64,000 nucleotides of DNA from Ostrinia nubilalis (GCF_963855985.1 NC_087107.1:9238001-9302000); one strand, 5' to 3'. Counted from the first letter of the stretch, positions 36,175 through 46,639 are shown. The notes: generated by a model not told the origin, from the sequence alone. Numbers and translations are program-made.

Positions 36175-37602
36175 CCAGTAGAATTAGCTTTTAAATCGGA
36201 AATAATTCCTACAAAAGATTTTATTGTTTTAATGGCTTCTTTGGTTGCCCATTAAGACTCTCCTAAGTTTTCGACTTCGACGGAGTTGTGCTTAAGTGGT
36301 GGGGGCCCCCGAAAGAGGCATTTTTTCGGTTTTCCGGTTATACCGCGTAAAGGACTTACCCTATCAAAAAGTGGTCTTCATGACGGTTGAAGGGCACTTA
36401 ATCCTGCATTGAATAAGACCAAATTCATATGTTTTGGACAAACCGTTCTCGCGCTAAAGTTCGGCAAAGTAGAAAATATACGTATAATTAATGACCCTCT
36501 CCACGTCCAATGGTTTGTTACCCACAGGCTTCAAAGTCTTGAAAAGGGCCACCTCAACCAGTGTAACCCTATCAAGGCTTACGAGCTTGATGCGCCTATC
36601 CTTGTTCGTCCCAGACGTTCCTTAACTGCGGTTGCTGCACCTCTTCCTGGCACTCACCTGAACGACTCTGTGTTACCTACTGTGGCTGCCCCTCTTCCTT
36701 GTATCCTCCTGCATGACTACGTTGCCTAGCCGTATGCCTGGTCTAAGGTTCGACGCCAAAAATCAACAACAACAAGTTCATATTAAAACGCTGAAGAGTT
36801 TTTTGTTTGTTTGTTTGAACGCGCTAATCTTAAGAATTACTAGTTTGAATGAAATCATTATTTTTGTGTTGAATAGCTCATACATTGAGGAAGGCTATAA
36901 GATATATACAATCACTCTACGACTAATAGAGGCGAAGCAGTAAAGAAAAATGTTGCAATCACGGGAAATAGTATTTAAACTATTTTCACTCGTACGAAGT
37001 TGATTTTGTGGCGTCGAACCTTGGACCAGGCATATGGCTAAGCAATTAAATCGTACAGGAGGGTACAAGGAAGAGGGGCAGCCACATTAGGTAACACAGA
37101 GTCGTTCAGGAGAGTGCGAGGAAGAGGTGCAGCAACCGCAGTTAAGGAACGGCTGGGACGAACAAGGATAAGCGAATCAAACTCGTGAGCCTTGTTAGGG
37201 TTACACTGGTTAAGGCGACCCTTTACAAGGCTTGGAAGCATGTGGGTAACAAGCCATTGGACGTGGAGAGGGTCATTAATTATACGTATATTTTCTACTT
37301 TGTCGAACTTTAGCGCGAGAACGGTTTGTCCAAAACATATGAATTTGGTCTTATTCAATGCAGGATTAAGTGCCCTTCAACCGTCATGAAGACCACTTTT
37401 CGATAGGGTAAGTCCTTTACGCGGTATAACCGGAAAACCGAAAAAACGCCCCTTTCGGGGGCCCCCACCACTTAAGCACAACTCCGTCGAAGTCGAAAAC
37501 TTAGGAGAGTCTTAATGGGCAACCAATGAAGCCATTAAAGCAAAAAAATCTTTTGTAGGAATTATTTCCGATTTAATCAATTTTTGTGTTTAATTCTACT
37601 GG
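36175..37602. repeat. Large inverted repeat with LINE-like ORFs
   Basis: Left arm about 36175-36767 and right arm about 37000-37602 are reverse complements at roughly 90% identity, separated by about 230 bp. Each arm carries a matching open frame of about 106 codons (36409-36729 plus, 37358-37038 minus) starting NKTKFICFGQTVLALKF. ALNPALNKTKFICFG resembles the post-catalytic region of jockey/CR1-type reverse transcriptases. Both frames open with a TTG rather than ATG, and VAAPLP repeats occur near the end. Substitutions that keep the frame open in both arms are notable. Confidence 0.75.
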
Positions 37603-37847
37603 CCTATAACTTAAACACTAAAAATGAACAGAGCTCAAATGAGTGCCGAATAAAATGGAAGATTCATGATGGGCCCATATCTTTATACCATACACTAATT
37701 AGGTAATTGATCCAAATTTTTGGACTGCAAAACAAAAGAAAGTATCACGTCTTCGAGAGAGAGAACCAATATTCGAGATAGATGATGGTAAACCAAAATC
37801 GGAACTGCAAGTATAAATTGAACTGTAGTCAAACAAAAAACGCCACA

Positions 37848-38743
37848 ATGCCGTCAGCATTAGACCCAGGGCCGTTCAGCCAGCCTGAATGGAGCGACTC
37901 CAGCGACTCAGTAGAACCAGCACCGCTGCCTCAGCTGGGGTACTTTGTGCCGGTCAGATGCGCCTGCGACCGAGGGACGAGACACGTGTGCCGGAGAAGC
38001 AGAAGGTAGGTTAACTGAGAGGATAGACGAGTCTGGAAGTGGTTTTAGGGGTGAGACGCAACTCCTAAAGGAGCTCTACTAAGCAGTCCTAAACCTAGAG
38101 TTATTAAGCTACAATGTCATTTAGTTCTAGACTCTAGAGAGTCAGGGCGTCTGCTGGAGAAGCAGAGGGTAGGACAAGGAAGAACTGTCTTCCTAGTCCT
38201 ACCCTCGTAGGCTTAGGTATGAAACCCAACTCCTAAATGAGCCGTAATGTGTCAGTCCTATATTGAACCAGACTGAATGGAGTGACTATGTTATAGCCAG
38301 TACCCTCTGTGTCTTAGGGTATACTTTCATGCAGGAGGAGACGAAGCATGACTGTGGTTTGTTAAGGAGATGTAGCGTTAAACGTGAGCCGCTTTTATTT
38401 GATGTAATGCTGTAATATTAAAATCTTACCATTTACTTGCCAACAAGTCTTGGTTGGCAGAAAATTCGGAGTCCATCATAGACTGCATCCCACTTAACAG
38501 CAGGTGCAATTGTGGTCAAATAATTGCCTTGTTATGCATAAAAAAAGAATCAATCTATCTGTCCAGAATCTTTTAAGCATTTCCAATTCTATTGTCCACA
38601 GAGAATCTCCCCGATCCCGTCGCTCGGTCTCGCAATGCTCTTGCAACAGCATCTCCCGGCGGTCGTCGGTAGCAGCGTCGCCGATGCCGCTGCCGCCCCT
38701 CAACAACACCGTCGAAATGTATGTGGAACCCGTCGTCGAAGAT
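37848..38743 (+). CDS. Two coding exons of an unrecognised gene
   Basis: Exon 1 (37848-38005) starts at ATG in ACAATGCCG and ends at the donor AG/GTAGGT. Exon 2 (38602-38743) follows the acceptor CTATTGTCCACAG and ends at a strong donor GAT/GTAAGTA. The split codon AG+A restores one frame, giving exactly 100 codons: MPSALDPGPFSQPEWSDSSD, then PQLGYFVPVRCACDRGTRHV, an Arg/Ser-rich run (CRRSRRESPRSRRS, SISRRSSV) and NNTVEMYVEPVVED. The N-terminal part is Cys-containing and the middle basic and Ser-rich, which suggests a cytosolic or membrane-tail regulatory segment. No domain recognised. The gene must continue downstream in phase 0; 42204-42404 is a compatible exon. The start could lie in an upstream exon, but the frame opens at 37782. 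Confidence 0.7.
38478..38548 (-). repeat. Inverted copy of the 32370 repeat
   Basis: The minus strand reads TTATTTGACCACAATTGCAC...GATGCAGTCTATGATGG, parallel to 32380-32442. It lies in the intron just before exon 2 of the plus-strand gene. Confidence 0.6.
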
Positions 38744-39249
38744 GTAAGTACCTTTTACTGTGTTCTTACCACTTGTTCCAACGTATCTAGCAAGGATCTA
38801 CAGCTTGACAGCGGCCTTGGAGTGAAAAAGTATCAAGGGAAAGTAAAATTATCATTAATTGATCCACAAGTTATAGTGACTTCATTAGAGAAAAGGCATC
38901 TTCATAGAGAGAGATTATGACCATAATTTCTTTACCGTATAAAATGTCAAATGTTAACCCAATATTTACAAGAGGATCTTTAACCAAACTATTCAGAATA
39001 TGCAAGATTATGTTTTGGTTGTGACACTCAGTTAAGATGCTTGAAGTAAGTTAAGTTACTTAGAATTCTACTGTTGGTCCTAGATTTCAAATCAAAACGA
39101 TAAATCGATCAAAGGTTTAGCAAAGACGGTATAAAAGTGTCTTTGTGACGCATCTCCTTCACGATCAGCCATACGTCCCCGGAACTTATCTCTACCAGAA
39201 CAAGGGTTCATTGTTTGCTAAAATGTTTTAGCGATAACTGCTATGGTTA

Positions 39250-39289
39250 TCCCAACTATCCCAACTAATATTATAAATGCGAAAGTAAC

Positions 39290-39342
<53 letters not shown>

Positions 39343-39523
39343 TACGCTTTCCCGCTTAAACCTCGCAACCGATTTTGATGAAATTTGGCATAGAGATAGT
39401 TTGAGTCCCGGGAAAGAACATAGGATAGTTTTTATCCCGGTTTTTGAAACAGGGACGCGCGCGATAAAGTTTTTCTGTGACAGACAAAATTCCACGCGGG
39501 CGAAGCCGCGGGCGGAAAGCTAG
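39250..39523 (+). mobile_element. Non-autonomous Helitron (Lep1-like), 274 bp
   Basis: Same ends as 33420-33677 (A/TCCCAACTATCCC ... AAAGCTAG/T). The (CTGT) tract has 13 units (39291-39342); the extra four units account for the whole 16-bp length difference. It lies about 130 bp beyond the poly(A) signal of the TXNDC12 gene. Confidence 0.9.
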
Positions 39524-39660
39524 TTTACCATGAGTCAGTTAGTACTGTTCTGTTACCAGTAAAAGCTTTTGCAAAATTGATCTGCCGCAAACTGATAGGC
39601 GCTCTGTCTGTAGTTAGATGTCATAAAAATAATGGAAACCACCAAAATCAAAATGTCTTG

Positions 39661-39666
39661 TTTATT
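39661..39666 (-). terminator. Poly(A) signal of the TXNDC12-like gene
   Basis: AATAAA on the minus strand, about 195 nt beyond the stop codon at 39862. Confidence 0.6.
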
Positions 39667-39861
39667 AATCTTATCAACTATGAATTTTCGGTTATTACAA
39701 TGTCCATTCCGATCCCGTTCAGTCCTGGAAAGGAACGTATGTGATCACTCATCTAATTTCCAATTAGCACAGCTAAAAAGGTGTATTTTTCTCAAATGGC
39801 ACTAGGAATTTATCGTCTTCCATTTTTAGGTTCGCACCTTAGTTTGATAACAAGGAAATCT

Positions 39862-40567
39862 TCATACGTCAAATTTTTCGTGCTTGTACTTGTCGAGCAC
39901 TCTTCTCATAGACCTGGCGATTTGTTCTGGTCTGCTGTAAAAGTATTTGTGCTGGGTACTCCCTTCCTCATTGTAGATGTCGCTATCGACCAATCCTTGG
40001 GGCGAAATGAAGAGGATTCTGTAAAAAAAAAGATATCTGATCATTTGAATCTGGGGGATTTATAAACTGCCATATTTTTCTAAAACAAAGCTGCTTTAAT
40101 TTTAAGATTTTATATTTTGTACCACTAAATCTACAAAAAAAATTGCACCTCACACAGACGGCCAAAATTACCTCTTAATTCAGATTTCAAAAAGTTCCTA
40201 TTCTCTTAGAATAATTATTCTTTACAAAATTAGTCTACCTGGGTATGTACGTCCCGTCAGGAGCAAACGAAGAGCTCTTCGGTTCCTCCTCATCCACCAG
40301 ATTCACCATAACGAAGTGTTTGCTCAACGACTGGATCTCTGGTGAGCTCGCGAACTTCGGCTTCAAATTCTTGCATGCTGAACACCACGACTTATGGATG
40401 ATCAGCATCAGAGGCTTGTTGTGGTGCGTCGCAATCTGAAGGCCAGACTCGAGGGACCCTGCCCACACATAGTTGTTTCCAAACCCGTTGTCTCTACCCA
40501 ACGAGCTGCAATGAACCTTCTCGAAAATCAGCCCAAATAACGCTCTAGCGATGTTCCCAGCTACCAT
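39862..40567 (-). CDS. TXNDC12: Thioredoxin domain-containing protein 12 / AGR family
   Basis: Two exons on the minus strand: 40567-40239 and 40018-39862, joined across TACATACCCAG/gt...ag/AATCCTC, total 161 codons plus stop. An in-frame TAG 18 nt upstream fixes the ATG (GACCATGG). The family catalyses thiol-disulfide exchange on secretory proteins in the ER. The active site is KSWCSACKNLKPKFA (Cys62, Cys65), followed by HFVMVNLVDEEEP and the cis-proline region DGTYIPRILF, closely matching vertebrate TXNDC12 (usually about 170 residues). Two oddities: the N-terminus (about residues 8-19) is a weak signal peptide, and the protein ends HEKFDV without the KDEL-like signal of the vertebrate protein. 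It is antisense to, and perhaps inside an intron of, the plus-strand gene at 37848. Family identification is secure; ER retention is unproven. Confidence 0.95.
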
Positions 40568-40865
40568 GGTCAGGGGGCGAGTCTAAAGGAATGTCCGAAG
40601 GGATATTGGAGACGCTATTTACATTTTAAATGTTTCTTTGCTTGCCGTTGCTCAGCCATTTTTGACAGCGATTGTTTGAATTTGACGCCACTTCAAAATC
40701 CTGTGGGTCTAGACAAAGTGCAAATTATAATCGCAAACCAGTCGAAAAGTGGTCGAAAAGCCCCTTTTTTGTATGGAGTTTTGACGGATTCGATTTTCGA
40801 TTCGATCAAAAAGTGCGTTTTGTCTAGGGGGGCTGTAGGCTTTCACACTTCACTCAGTACGAGTA

Positions 40866-40983
40866 GCGCCATCTATATGTGATGCTCGAAACTAGATTTT
40901 AACTCGAGTCGAGTCGTATATCAATGTGCGTTTGCGTAGTTGAGTCGTGAATGTTCGCTGGGTTTTCTACAGATGGCGCTACA
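40866..40983. mobile_element. Probable MITE with AGCGCCATCT ends
   Basis: AGCGCCATCTATATGTG on the left and CTACAGATGGCGCT on the right are inverted; an inner palindrome-like CTCGAGTCGAGTCG is present. The terminal repeat is short, so boundaries are tentative. Confidence 0.4.
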
Positions 40984-40989
40984 CGCACT

Positions 40990-42195
40990 TGATATTTGTG
41001 AGAACATGTTTTTGAGCTATTTCTTCACAGAAAGTAGAAACAAAAAACATTGTTCTCCGTCATCATCATCTGTTTCCAGTAAATTAACATAAATATATGG
41101 TAATTCTTTCCCTATTTATAAGTCACAGTATTATGATTTTTGCATAGCCCAAAGGTCGACTGGAATAGAATGCAGAATCAAGTTCGCTTCAAACTTTGTG
41201 AACATTTTAGTCCATCGGCCACCCATTAATGCCCAATAGCAGCAATTCAGCAACATCAGCAGTCTGTCGGTGGTCCAATGTAATATTCAAGGATACGATT
41301 GATACAAACCTTAATCAGCAACCACCTTTTTTGCGTGTTTTATATTATTTAGTTGTACCAACCAGGTACTTACTTTTTTACCTCAAGGAAATCCTTTACA
41401 GATAATATTGTTGACACAAAAAGTTAAGGTACAAGTTAATGAGATCATCTGTCTGCATCTTAAAACGAACAGATACCAACTCAGCAAAAATATTAACTGC
41501 CCATTTTATTGTCTCAGCAACTCAAAAAGTGATTGTTCATTTGTCAGTAATTAAAGTGACCCATAAATTACATTAATTTCAATTTTATTTGAGACATATC
41601 TCGTCGACTTCGTCAACAAAAACTATAACTGGACATGTCATTGTTACACGCAAACGCACAAATTGAGTAACAAAAACCTAATAGGCTCATTCGCTACTAA
41701 CTATACCATCAGGTGCTGTAAACACAATCCTAAACATAAATGACAACTTTTTAAATTTACTGGCGCGTATCGGCGCGTGGCATGCGTGTGCGCGTTTTTC
41801 TGCCATTTTCAAACTTAACTATGTCGATACGTCGCGCTCCATGTAGCCTATTGGAAAAAGCAGATAAACTATGATAATTAATGTAATTTGAACGTATCTC
41901 GGCAGAGCTCTGCGCTGCATCACTCTACCCATTTCATATCGTAGCAACGTCAACAACACCCGCGCGTCCGTCAATCAGGGGGTGCTAAAGATTAAAATAT
42001 TTTACAAAAAAATATATCAATCTTTTAGACACCATAAAAATAATAAAACACCTTTAGCAGTGGCTTATTTTTATTCAAAAATAAGTTCTACTTATAAGCT
42101 GCGTTTTAAAATCACGGACTCTTCGCGCGTTGCCATTTTTTTCGTCCTGTCAAAATTCGCGCGCATTTTGTTTTTATCAAAATCGAGAGTGGTAA
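40990..42195. other. Non-coding stretch
   Basis: AT-rich with a GC-richer strip at 41760-41960 (GGCGCGTATCGGCGCGTGG) that could be a promoter for an exon at 42204. No ORF or named repeat supported. Confidence 0.4.
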
Positions 42196-42203
42196 CCAGC
42201 CAG

Positions 42204-42404
42204 TGTTTCGGTGCGATGATGAACATGTATACCAGCCATAGTCGTGGCAGGAACCCCTATGGGACAGTAAGATCCCTGGTGCCTAGAACCACGCCGATTC
42301 CCCCAGGATTGGAGGAAATGATATTCACTCCGCCTTATTTTTATCACATTCCGCCACCGACTCAGGTTCTAAACACTTTTCCTGGAAGGAAGAGACGAAA
42401 AAGG
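42204..42404 (+). CDS. Candidate coding exon, unknown product
   Basis: A 67-codon exon in phase 0 at both ends: acceptor AACCAGCCAG before TGTTTCGGT and a strong donor AAAAGG/GTAAGTGG. It encodes CFGAMMNMYTSHSRGRNPYG, then a Pro-rich segment (PRTTPIPPGLEE, IFTPPYFYHIPPPT) and a basic end GRKRRKR. It fits in frame after the exon at 38602-38743. Alternatively it opens a separate gene at the tandem ATGATG (42216), since the upstream DNA is GC-rich and the acceptor lacks a good pyrimidine tract. No domain recognised; the GRKRRKR could be a nuclear signal or a furin-type basic site. Confidence 0.55.
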
Positions 42405-43473
42405 GTAAGTGGACAATTTATTTATTAGAATAATGTATCGAATTTAATGTTAAGAGATTGGACACATTCCTAGCCATAGCACATGGCTTGCGTCAGATAA
42501 GTAAATTATAGCCATGCGAGTTCACAACCCTGAATGAAAATTCATCTTGTGGAAACATCAACAAAATCTGAGATTATCTACTATGAAAGTGTGGACTGAC
42601 AAAATACCAATTTCACATTGATACCACGATAATTTTTAGCGCAAGAAATGGATATTAATGAATAAATGTATGAATATCAGCAGTGTACGTACAACACTAG
42701 GAATGCATTCGTTTGGAAAAATGTTCAGTCATTAGTGTTTAGAAAACAGACTCGCAAAACAAATGAGGCACGATGGTTAGTTTTCTTCTGTTTCTGAACA
42801 AACTGCAACAAAATCTTTGCTTTCAATAAAATTTATAACAAGTGAAAGACGTAAATTTTGGGTTCCTTCTCTTTTGGTGTTTTTTTTCTTTGGAACTAAC
42901 TAATTTTATAAAGACTTTCCGATTTTATAAGTTCCAACTGTAAGTTTCGGGAATACGAATTACAATCACGTTTTATAATTACCTATCTAATTTAAATATA
43001 TCCTTATCAGCATTCTGAACATGAAACGAAAACGCCCCCTCACTGAATCATCGTCACAAGGATGAATCCCAATAGCGAAGTATCAGCTGATAAACTAATA
43101 TAACCGTAACATTTTTGGCACATTTGTTATTAGGAAAGATAAGTTTTTAATACCTATCTCTTCATAAGTTTGTATCCAACGTTTTTAGGAAAACCTTAGC
43201 AAAAGTCATGTAACACATTTTTCAGGATCATCAATATCATAATAGCTAGTAAGTTTATGGAATAAATGACTATGACTATGACCTAACCCAGTGGTTAGGT
43301 TGCTAGTTGCAGAGTTAAAAGAAGAGTTTTGTAAATTACACAAAGATAACGGCCTATGTGCATAATTATTTGCAGTGTGGTGATTTTAAATATTTTTACC
43401 TTTGATTTCGGATACAATATTTCTATTCATTGCCTCACACAGGTCCCATAATGTAGTAAAATCCATTGGTTGT
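42405..43473. other. Intron-like or intergenic DNA
   Basis: Follows the donor at 42405 and is AT-rich without supported exons, so probably the start of an intron. Confidence 0.4.
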
Positions 43474-43979
43474 TTACTTGTCTTCAGCGCGAATACTTTT
43501 GCTTCTGTATCTCCCAATGAATTGGGACATCAGAGTGTATGACACGAAGAAAGACGTGGAAAACACCATAACATCAAACAGCAGTTTCTTCCCTTTCATG
43601 ATATTTATTTTTAGAGGACTTTTTTTCAATTTTACATGGATTTCTCCATGAATTTTATAGTTCGTTGAGGTGTGTTGACATTTTAAAGTTTTTGATGACA
43701 CTGACTGTTCAAGAGGTTTTACTTCTTCTTCTTATTTTGTTTATGGCCACAAGTGTTTTTAGTTTTCATTGGTTGTCGGCTGCTAGTGTAACAACTTCCT
43801 AAATGCAATAATTTCCATATTTTAAAGCGTTTTGAAGCTCCACCTGCCATACAGATTTGTCTGAAAATTCTTAGAATACCGGAGACTAAAGACAATATTA
43901 TTAAAAAAAACCTACGCAATAAAAATAATGTAACGAAGACCAAAAAACCCTTCGTTAGATCGTCTATTGTTGTTACCAC
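43474..43979 (-). other. Two adjacent open minus-strand frames, weak
   Basis: Frames 43979-43719 (strongly hydrophobic: FLVFVTLFLLRRFFLIILSL) and 43701-43474 (with FDVMVFSTSFFVSYTLMSQF) lie 17 bp apart. Both open with GTG, not ATG; internal ATGs would give 43- and 41-residue peptides, and only the second retains its hydrophobic segment. They may be exons or decayed members of the small-ORF group just upstream. Confidence 0.25.
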
Positions 43980-44028
43980 AACCCTTACAATAACTTGTCA
44001 TGCTAATTCTTTTCAATTCAAAAGTCCT

Positions 44029-44040
44029 GGATTCGATTCC
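44029..44040 (+). repeat. B-box-like SINE remnant
   Basis: GGATTCGATTCC resembles the Pol III B box of tRNA-derived SINEs; no A box survives nearby. Confidence 0.3.
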
Positions 44041-44579
44041 TGCTTACCAAGTTAATGCAAATTATTTAATTAAATGTAAGCCTACCTAGTTATAATGATA
44101 GTTCAGTTTATGTTATTCTAAAATGTTGTGTATTATGATGATAGTTTAATGAACAGAGTGATACCTAATTCTTTGAAGAAGATTTATACCTAAATAATAT
44201 AAACTGAAATACTGCAACTGTGCGTAGTGAACAGATGGATTAAAGACAGTTACAAGCTTAAACTGAACTTGGAATTCGCTGGAAATACAACAAATTAACT
44301 TTGCTAAACGCACTACTAACTCCGGGTGAACTAAGAAGTTAAAAACTAATTAATGAAAGAAAGTCACACAAGTACAACCAAACATAAATCCAATTAACAG
44401 CTCCAATAAAAATATCAAATTACCAAACATCTCGTATATTATTAATAACTTTAGTCCGACACAAAAAGAAAACTATGTACAAAATAACACACATCGCGAA
44501 AATAAACTAAAATGTACTACAATATCCAGAGCGTTGAATTCTTAAGATTTAGGGAAGTCACTGGCACCGTTCGGTCTTA

Positions 44580-44787
44580 TTTATTGTGGTGAGTTTCTTA
44601 TAACTTTCAAAGTGTGGCCCGTCCTCAGTTCTGTTCCTCCGTCATTTCTGTGATCTTTCGACTGCTGCACCGGCCGGCTAGGACTGTTTCGAAATGACTG
44701 TAACGAGAACGCCCCAAAGGAGTAGGCTATACATGACGTCATCGACATCACCAGTAATACAAGTTTTAGCTGTTCCCTTCTGTCCAT
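44580..44787 (-). CDS. Small single-pass membrane protein, 68 aa
   Basis: ATG-led frame (context TGAGATGG) on the minus strand; CDS 44787-44581. Residues about 7-27 (LKLVLLVMSMTSCIAYSFGA) are hydrophobic after a charged MDRREQ start, so the protein may be an N-terminally anchored membrane protein or have a signal peptide; the tail (about 40 residues) is polar. The stop TAA is embedded in CAATAAATAA, so the poly(A) signal AATAAA (44585-44580) touches the end of the CDS. That compact design is shared with the next ORF upstream and supports a real gene. Function unknown. Confidence 0.5.
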
Positions 44788-45464
44788 CTCAGAGTGGGCA
44801 ACATATATTTAAATCCATAACAATAGACTTGTTGCCGATGGTTACTATTGACGCGTAAATTCATCCAAGTTTTATGTTTTTGTTGAGAAACATTGGCGTC
44901 GATGTGACAGCTGAGACAGGATTTTATTCTTCTAATGTCATCTGGATATGAACAGTACTTGTGCTCTTTTATCTCTGATTTTTGCTATGATACCTTCTTA
45001 GTCCTTCTTCGCTGTATTCACTGGATATTTTTCACATGAAATTATTTATTTGTGATGTAATAATGGTAAGCAGCGACCACTCCAACGGAAACAAAAAGCG
45101 ACTTAACAATCTGCTGCATGGTATCTAATTTTTAATTTCCTATTACCTATTTCACGGTAATTTCATAGCCATACTGATCAATTTTGAAATGTTCCCTATC
45201 TCCATGGCCATGGAAATATATTATTCCCCTTCCGTTCAGGCATAGTTTAATGGCCATTGTTTTCGTTATTATGCTTACTTTGGGTTTTCCTAAATTGCTC
45301 GACATTATTGCTTAAAAATGTGGAGGAATTTAAGTAAACCAAGTTCTCGACTAATATCTTTCCCTCGTGGAAGCGGAACCTAGTTAAATTACCTATGCAT
45401 AAAAAATAGATATTTACAACTGAAATAAAAGAGCTACTGTTTTGTGATACTTTTATTAGTTTCA

Positions 45465-45797
45465 TCATTCTTCTTTATTACAAGGTTTCATCGGAGGATC
45501 TTTGACAGGTGGACAAGGTTCCTTCGGAGGAGTGCATTTCGGTTTCGCGGCCTGTTTACTACCAGAATCGCAGGTTCCTCTAATAATAGTTGTCGTTGGT
45601 TTCTGTTTCGTAAATTTCCCGAATGAAGCTGCTATGCCAAAGGCCGAAGCGAGGACGACGCCTATAAACGGGAAAAGTTTATGTCTCTCTTGCTGATCGA
45701 AGGGAGGGTTGGCTTCCATTTTGTCCTTGATCACTGATCGGTAATGCTTTTTCCCTGTCAAATGCCATAGGCGCGTTGGTTTGATTCCGTTGTTCAT
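45465..45797 (-). CDS. Small single-pass membrane protein, 110 aa
   Basis: ATG-led frame with good context (CACAATGA) on the minus strand. Residues about 1-40 are basic and polar, about 41-60 hydrophobic (LFPFIGVVLASAFGIAASFG), and the tail is rich in Pro, Lys and Cys (KPKCTPPKEPCPPVKD, then KPCNKEE). Evenly spaced Cys and Pro look selected rather than random. A poly(A) signal AATAAA sits inside the CDS (complement of 45474-45479, the Asn-Lys codons just before the stop), so the transcript would end a few bases past the stop. Same strand as the 68-aa ORF 680 bp downstream. No family recognised; an inner mitochondrial or ER membrane protein expressed in germline is a guess. Confidence 0.6.
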   Translation of the reverse strand: MNNGIKPTRLWHLTGKKHYRSVIKDKMEANPPFDQQERHKLFPFIGVVLASAFGIAASFGKFTKQKPTTTIIRGTCDSGSKQAAKPKCTPPKEPCPPVKDPPMKPCNKEE

Positions 45798-45843
45798 TGT
45801 GGAAACTGATGCTCTTTTGCTGTGATTTTTGGAGTTGGTTATG

Positions 45844-46107
45844 TTAGATGGTCAGCTGAGAAGGCCTGGTATTTGATGAGGATATGGTTGTATGGAAGGT
45901 TGTTGGGTCCATTATTTTACGGTAGCCATTGGGTCTTGGATTTCTTCTTACGAAATCTGTAATGGAAGAGGTATGATTAGTTAATCTTCTACAGCCTCTG
46001 AAGATTATAAACATATTCTGAGCCTTATTGGTTTGAAAAGTTGATCTTTTTCCAAACATTTTTGAAACTGGGGTAGCAGAACTGTTTACGGTAGTAAAGC
46101 TGCTCAT
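45844..46107 (-). CDS. ORF of 87 aa, doubtful
   Basis: ATG-led minus frame, Ser/Thr/Arg-rich (MSSFTTVNSSATPVSKMFGK), no membrane segment. It lies between two better small ORFs on the same strand, with 46 bp to the next start. No splice or poly(A) signal decides the matter. Confidence 0.3.
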   Translation of the reverse strand: MSSFTTVNSSATPVSKMFGKRSTFQTNKAQNMFIIFRGCRRLTNHTSSITDFVRRNPRPNGYRKIMDPTTFHTTISSSNTRPSQLTI

Positions 46108-46190
46108 AATAGTGATGGCAAAAGTATGGGATCAATCGCAAATTATTGCCTATTCCTTAAATAAACTTTTTACTTTAAAATTACTCACCA

Positions 46191-46292
46191 TCATGGCCAC
46201 CGAGGTCCTCGGCCGCTCTTCTCCAAAACGGTGGCTGCGCAGGAGAATAAAGCGGAAGCTGTTACTAAAACAATGATTTGCTGTTTACTCAT
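46191..46292 (-). CDS. Micro-ORF of 33 aa with hydrophobic segment
   Basis: ATG-led minus frame: MSKQQ, then IIVLVTASALFSCAATVL, then a short basic tail and TGA. A donor-like TG/GTGAGTAA follows the stop within 3 bp. Either a true micropeptide with the intron in its 3' UTR, or the start of a longer protein whose frame I misjudge. It is in line with the other small minus-strand ORFs. Confidence 0.35.
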   Translation of the reverse strand: MSKQQIIVLVTASALFSCAATVLEKSGRGPRWP

Positions 46293-46428
46293 TTCATTTT
46301 GTACGATTTTGTGATGTGAAAAACTGACAATTACAGTTGACGTGTACTGTCAATCAATATTTGTTTCTTCACGCATTAGTAAAATCTTTTTTCTAATAAA
46401 CCTGATGTCTTCATAATAGGTTTGAAAA

Positions 46429-46617
46429 TCTATACTAATAAAGAGGTAAAGTTTGTGTGTTTGTATATTTGTTAAATTGTAAGGGGTAATATCGGGATCT
46501 ACTGAACCGATTTTAAAAATTCTTTCACCAATAGAAAGCCACATTATTGCTGAGTGTCATAGGTTATATAAAAAATCGAAAAATTCCACGCGGGCGAAAC
46601 CGCGGGCGGAAAGCTAG
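46429..46617 (+). mobile_element. Diverged Helitron, 189 bp
   Basis: Starts TCTATACTAATAAAGAGG after A and ends CGCGGGCGGAAAGCTAG before T. It shares both ends with the 33/33420/39250 group but has a different middle and no CTGT tract, so it is another subfamily. Confidence 0.8.
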
Positions 46618-46639
46618 TTATAAATAACTTAGAAAAATC

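Noticed and set aside
43719..43979. 86-aa two-membrane-segment protein
   Set aside because: The frame starts with GTG; from the first ATG the hydrophobic part is lost. Kept only as a weak entry.
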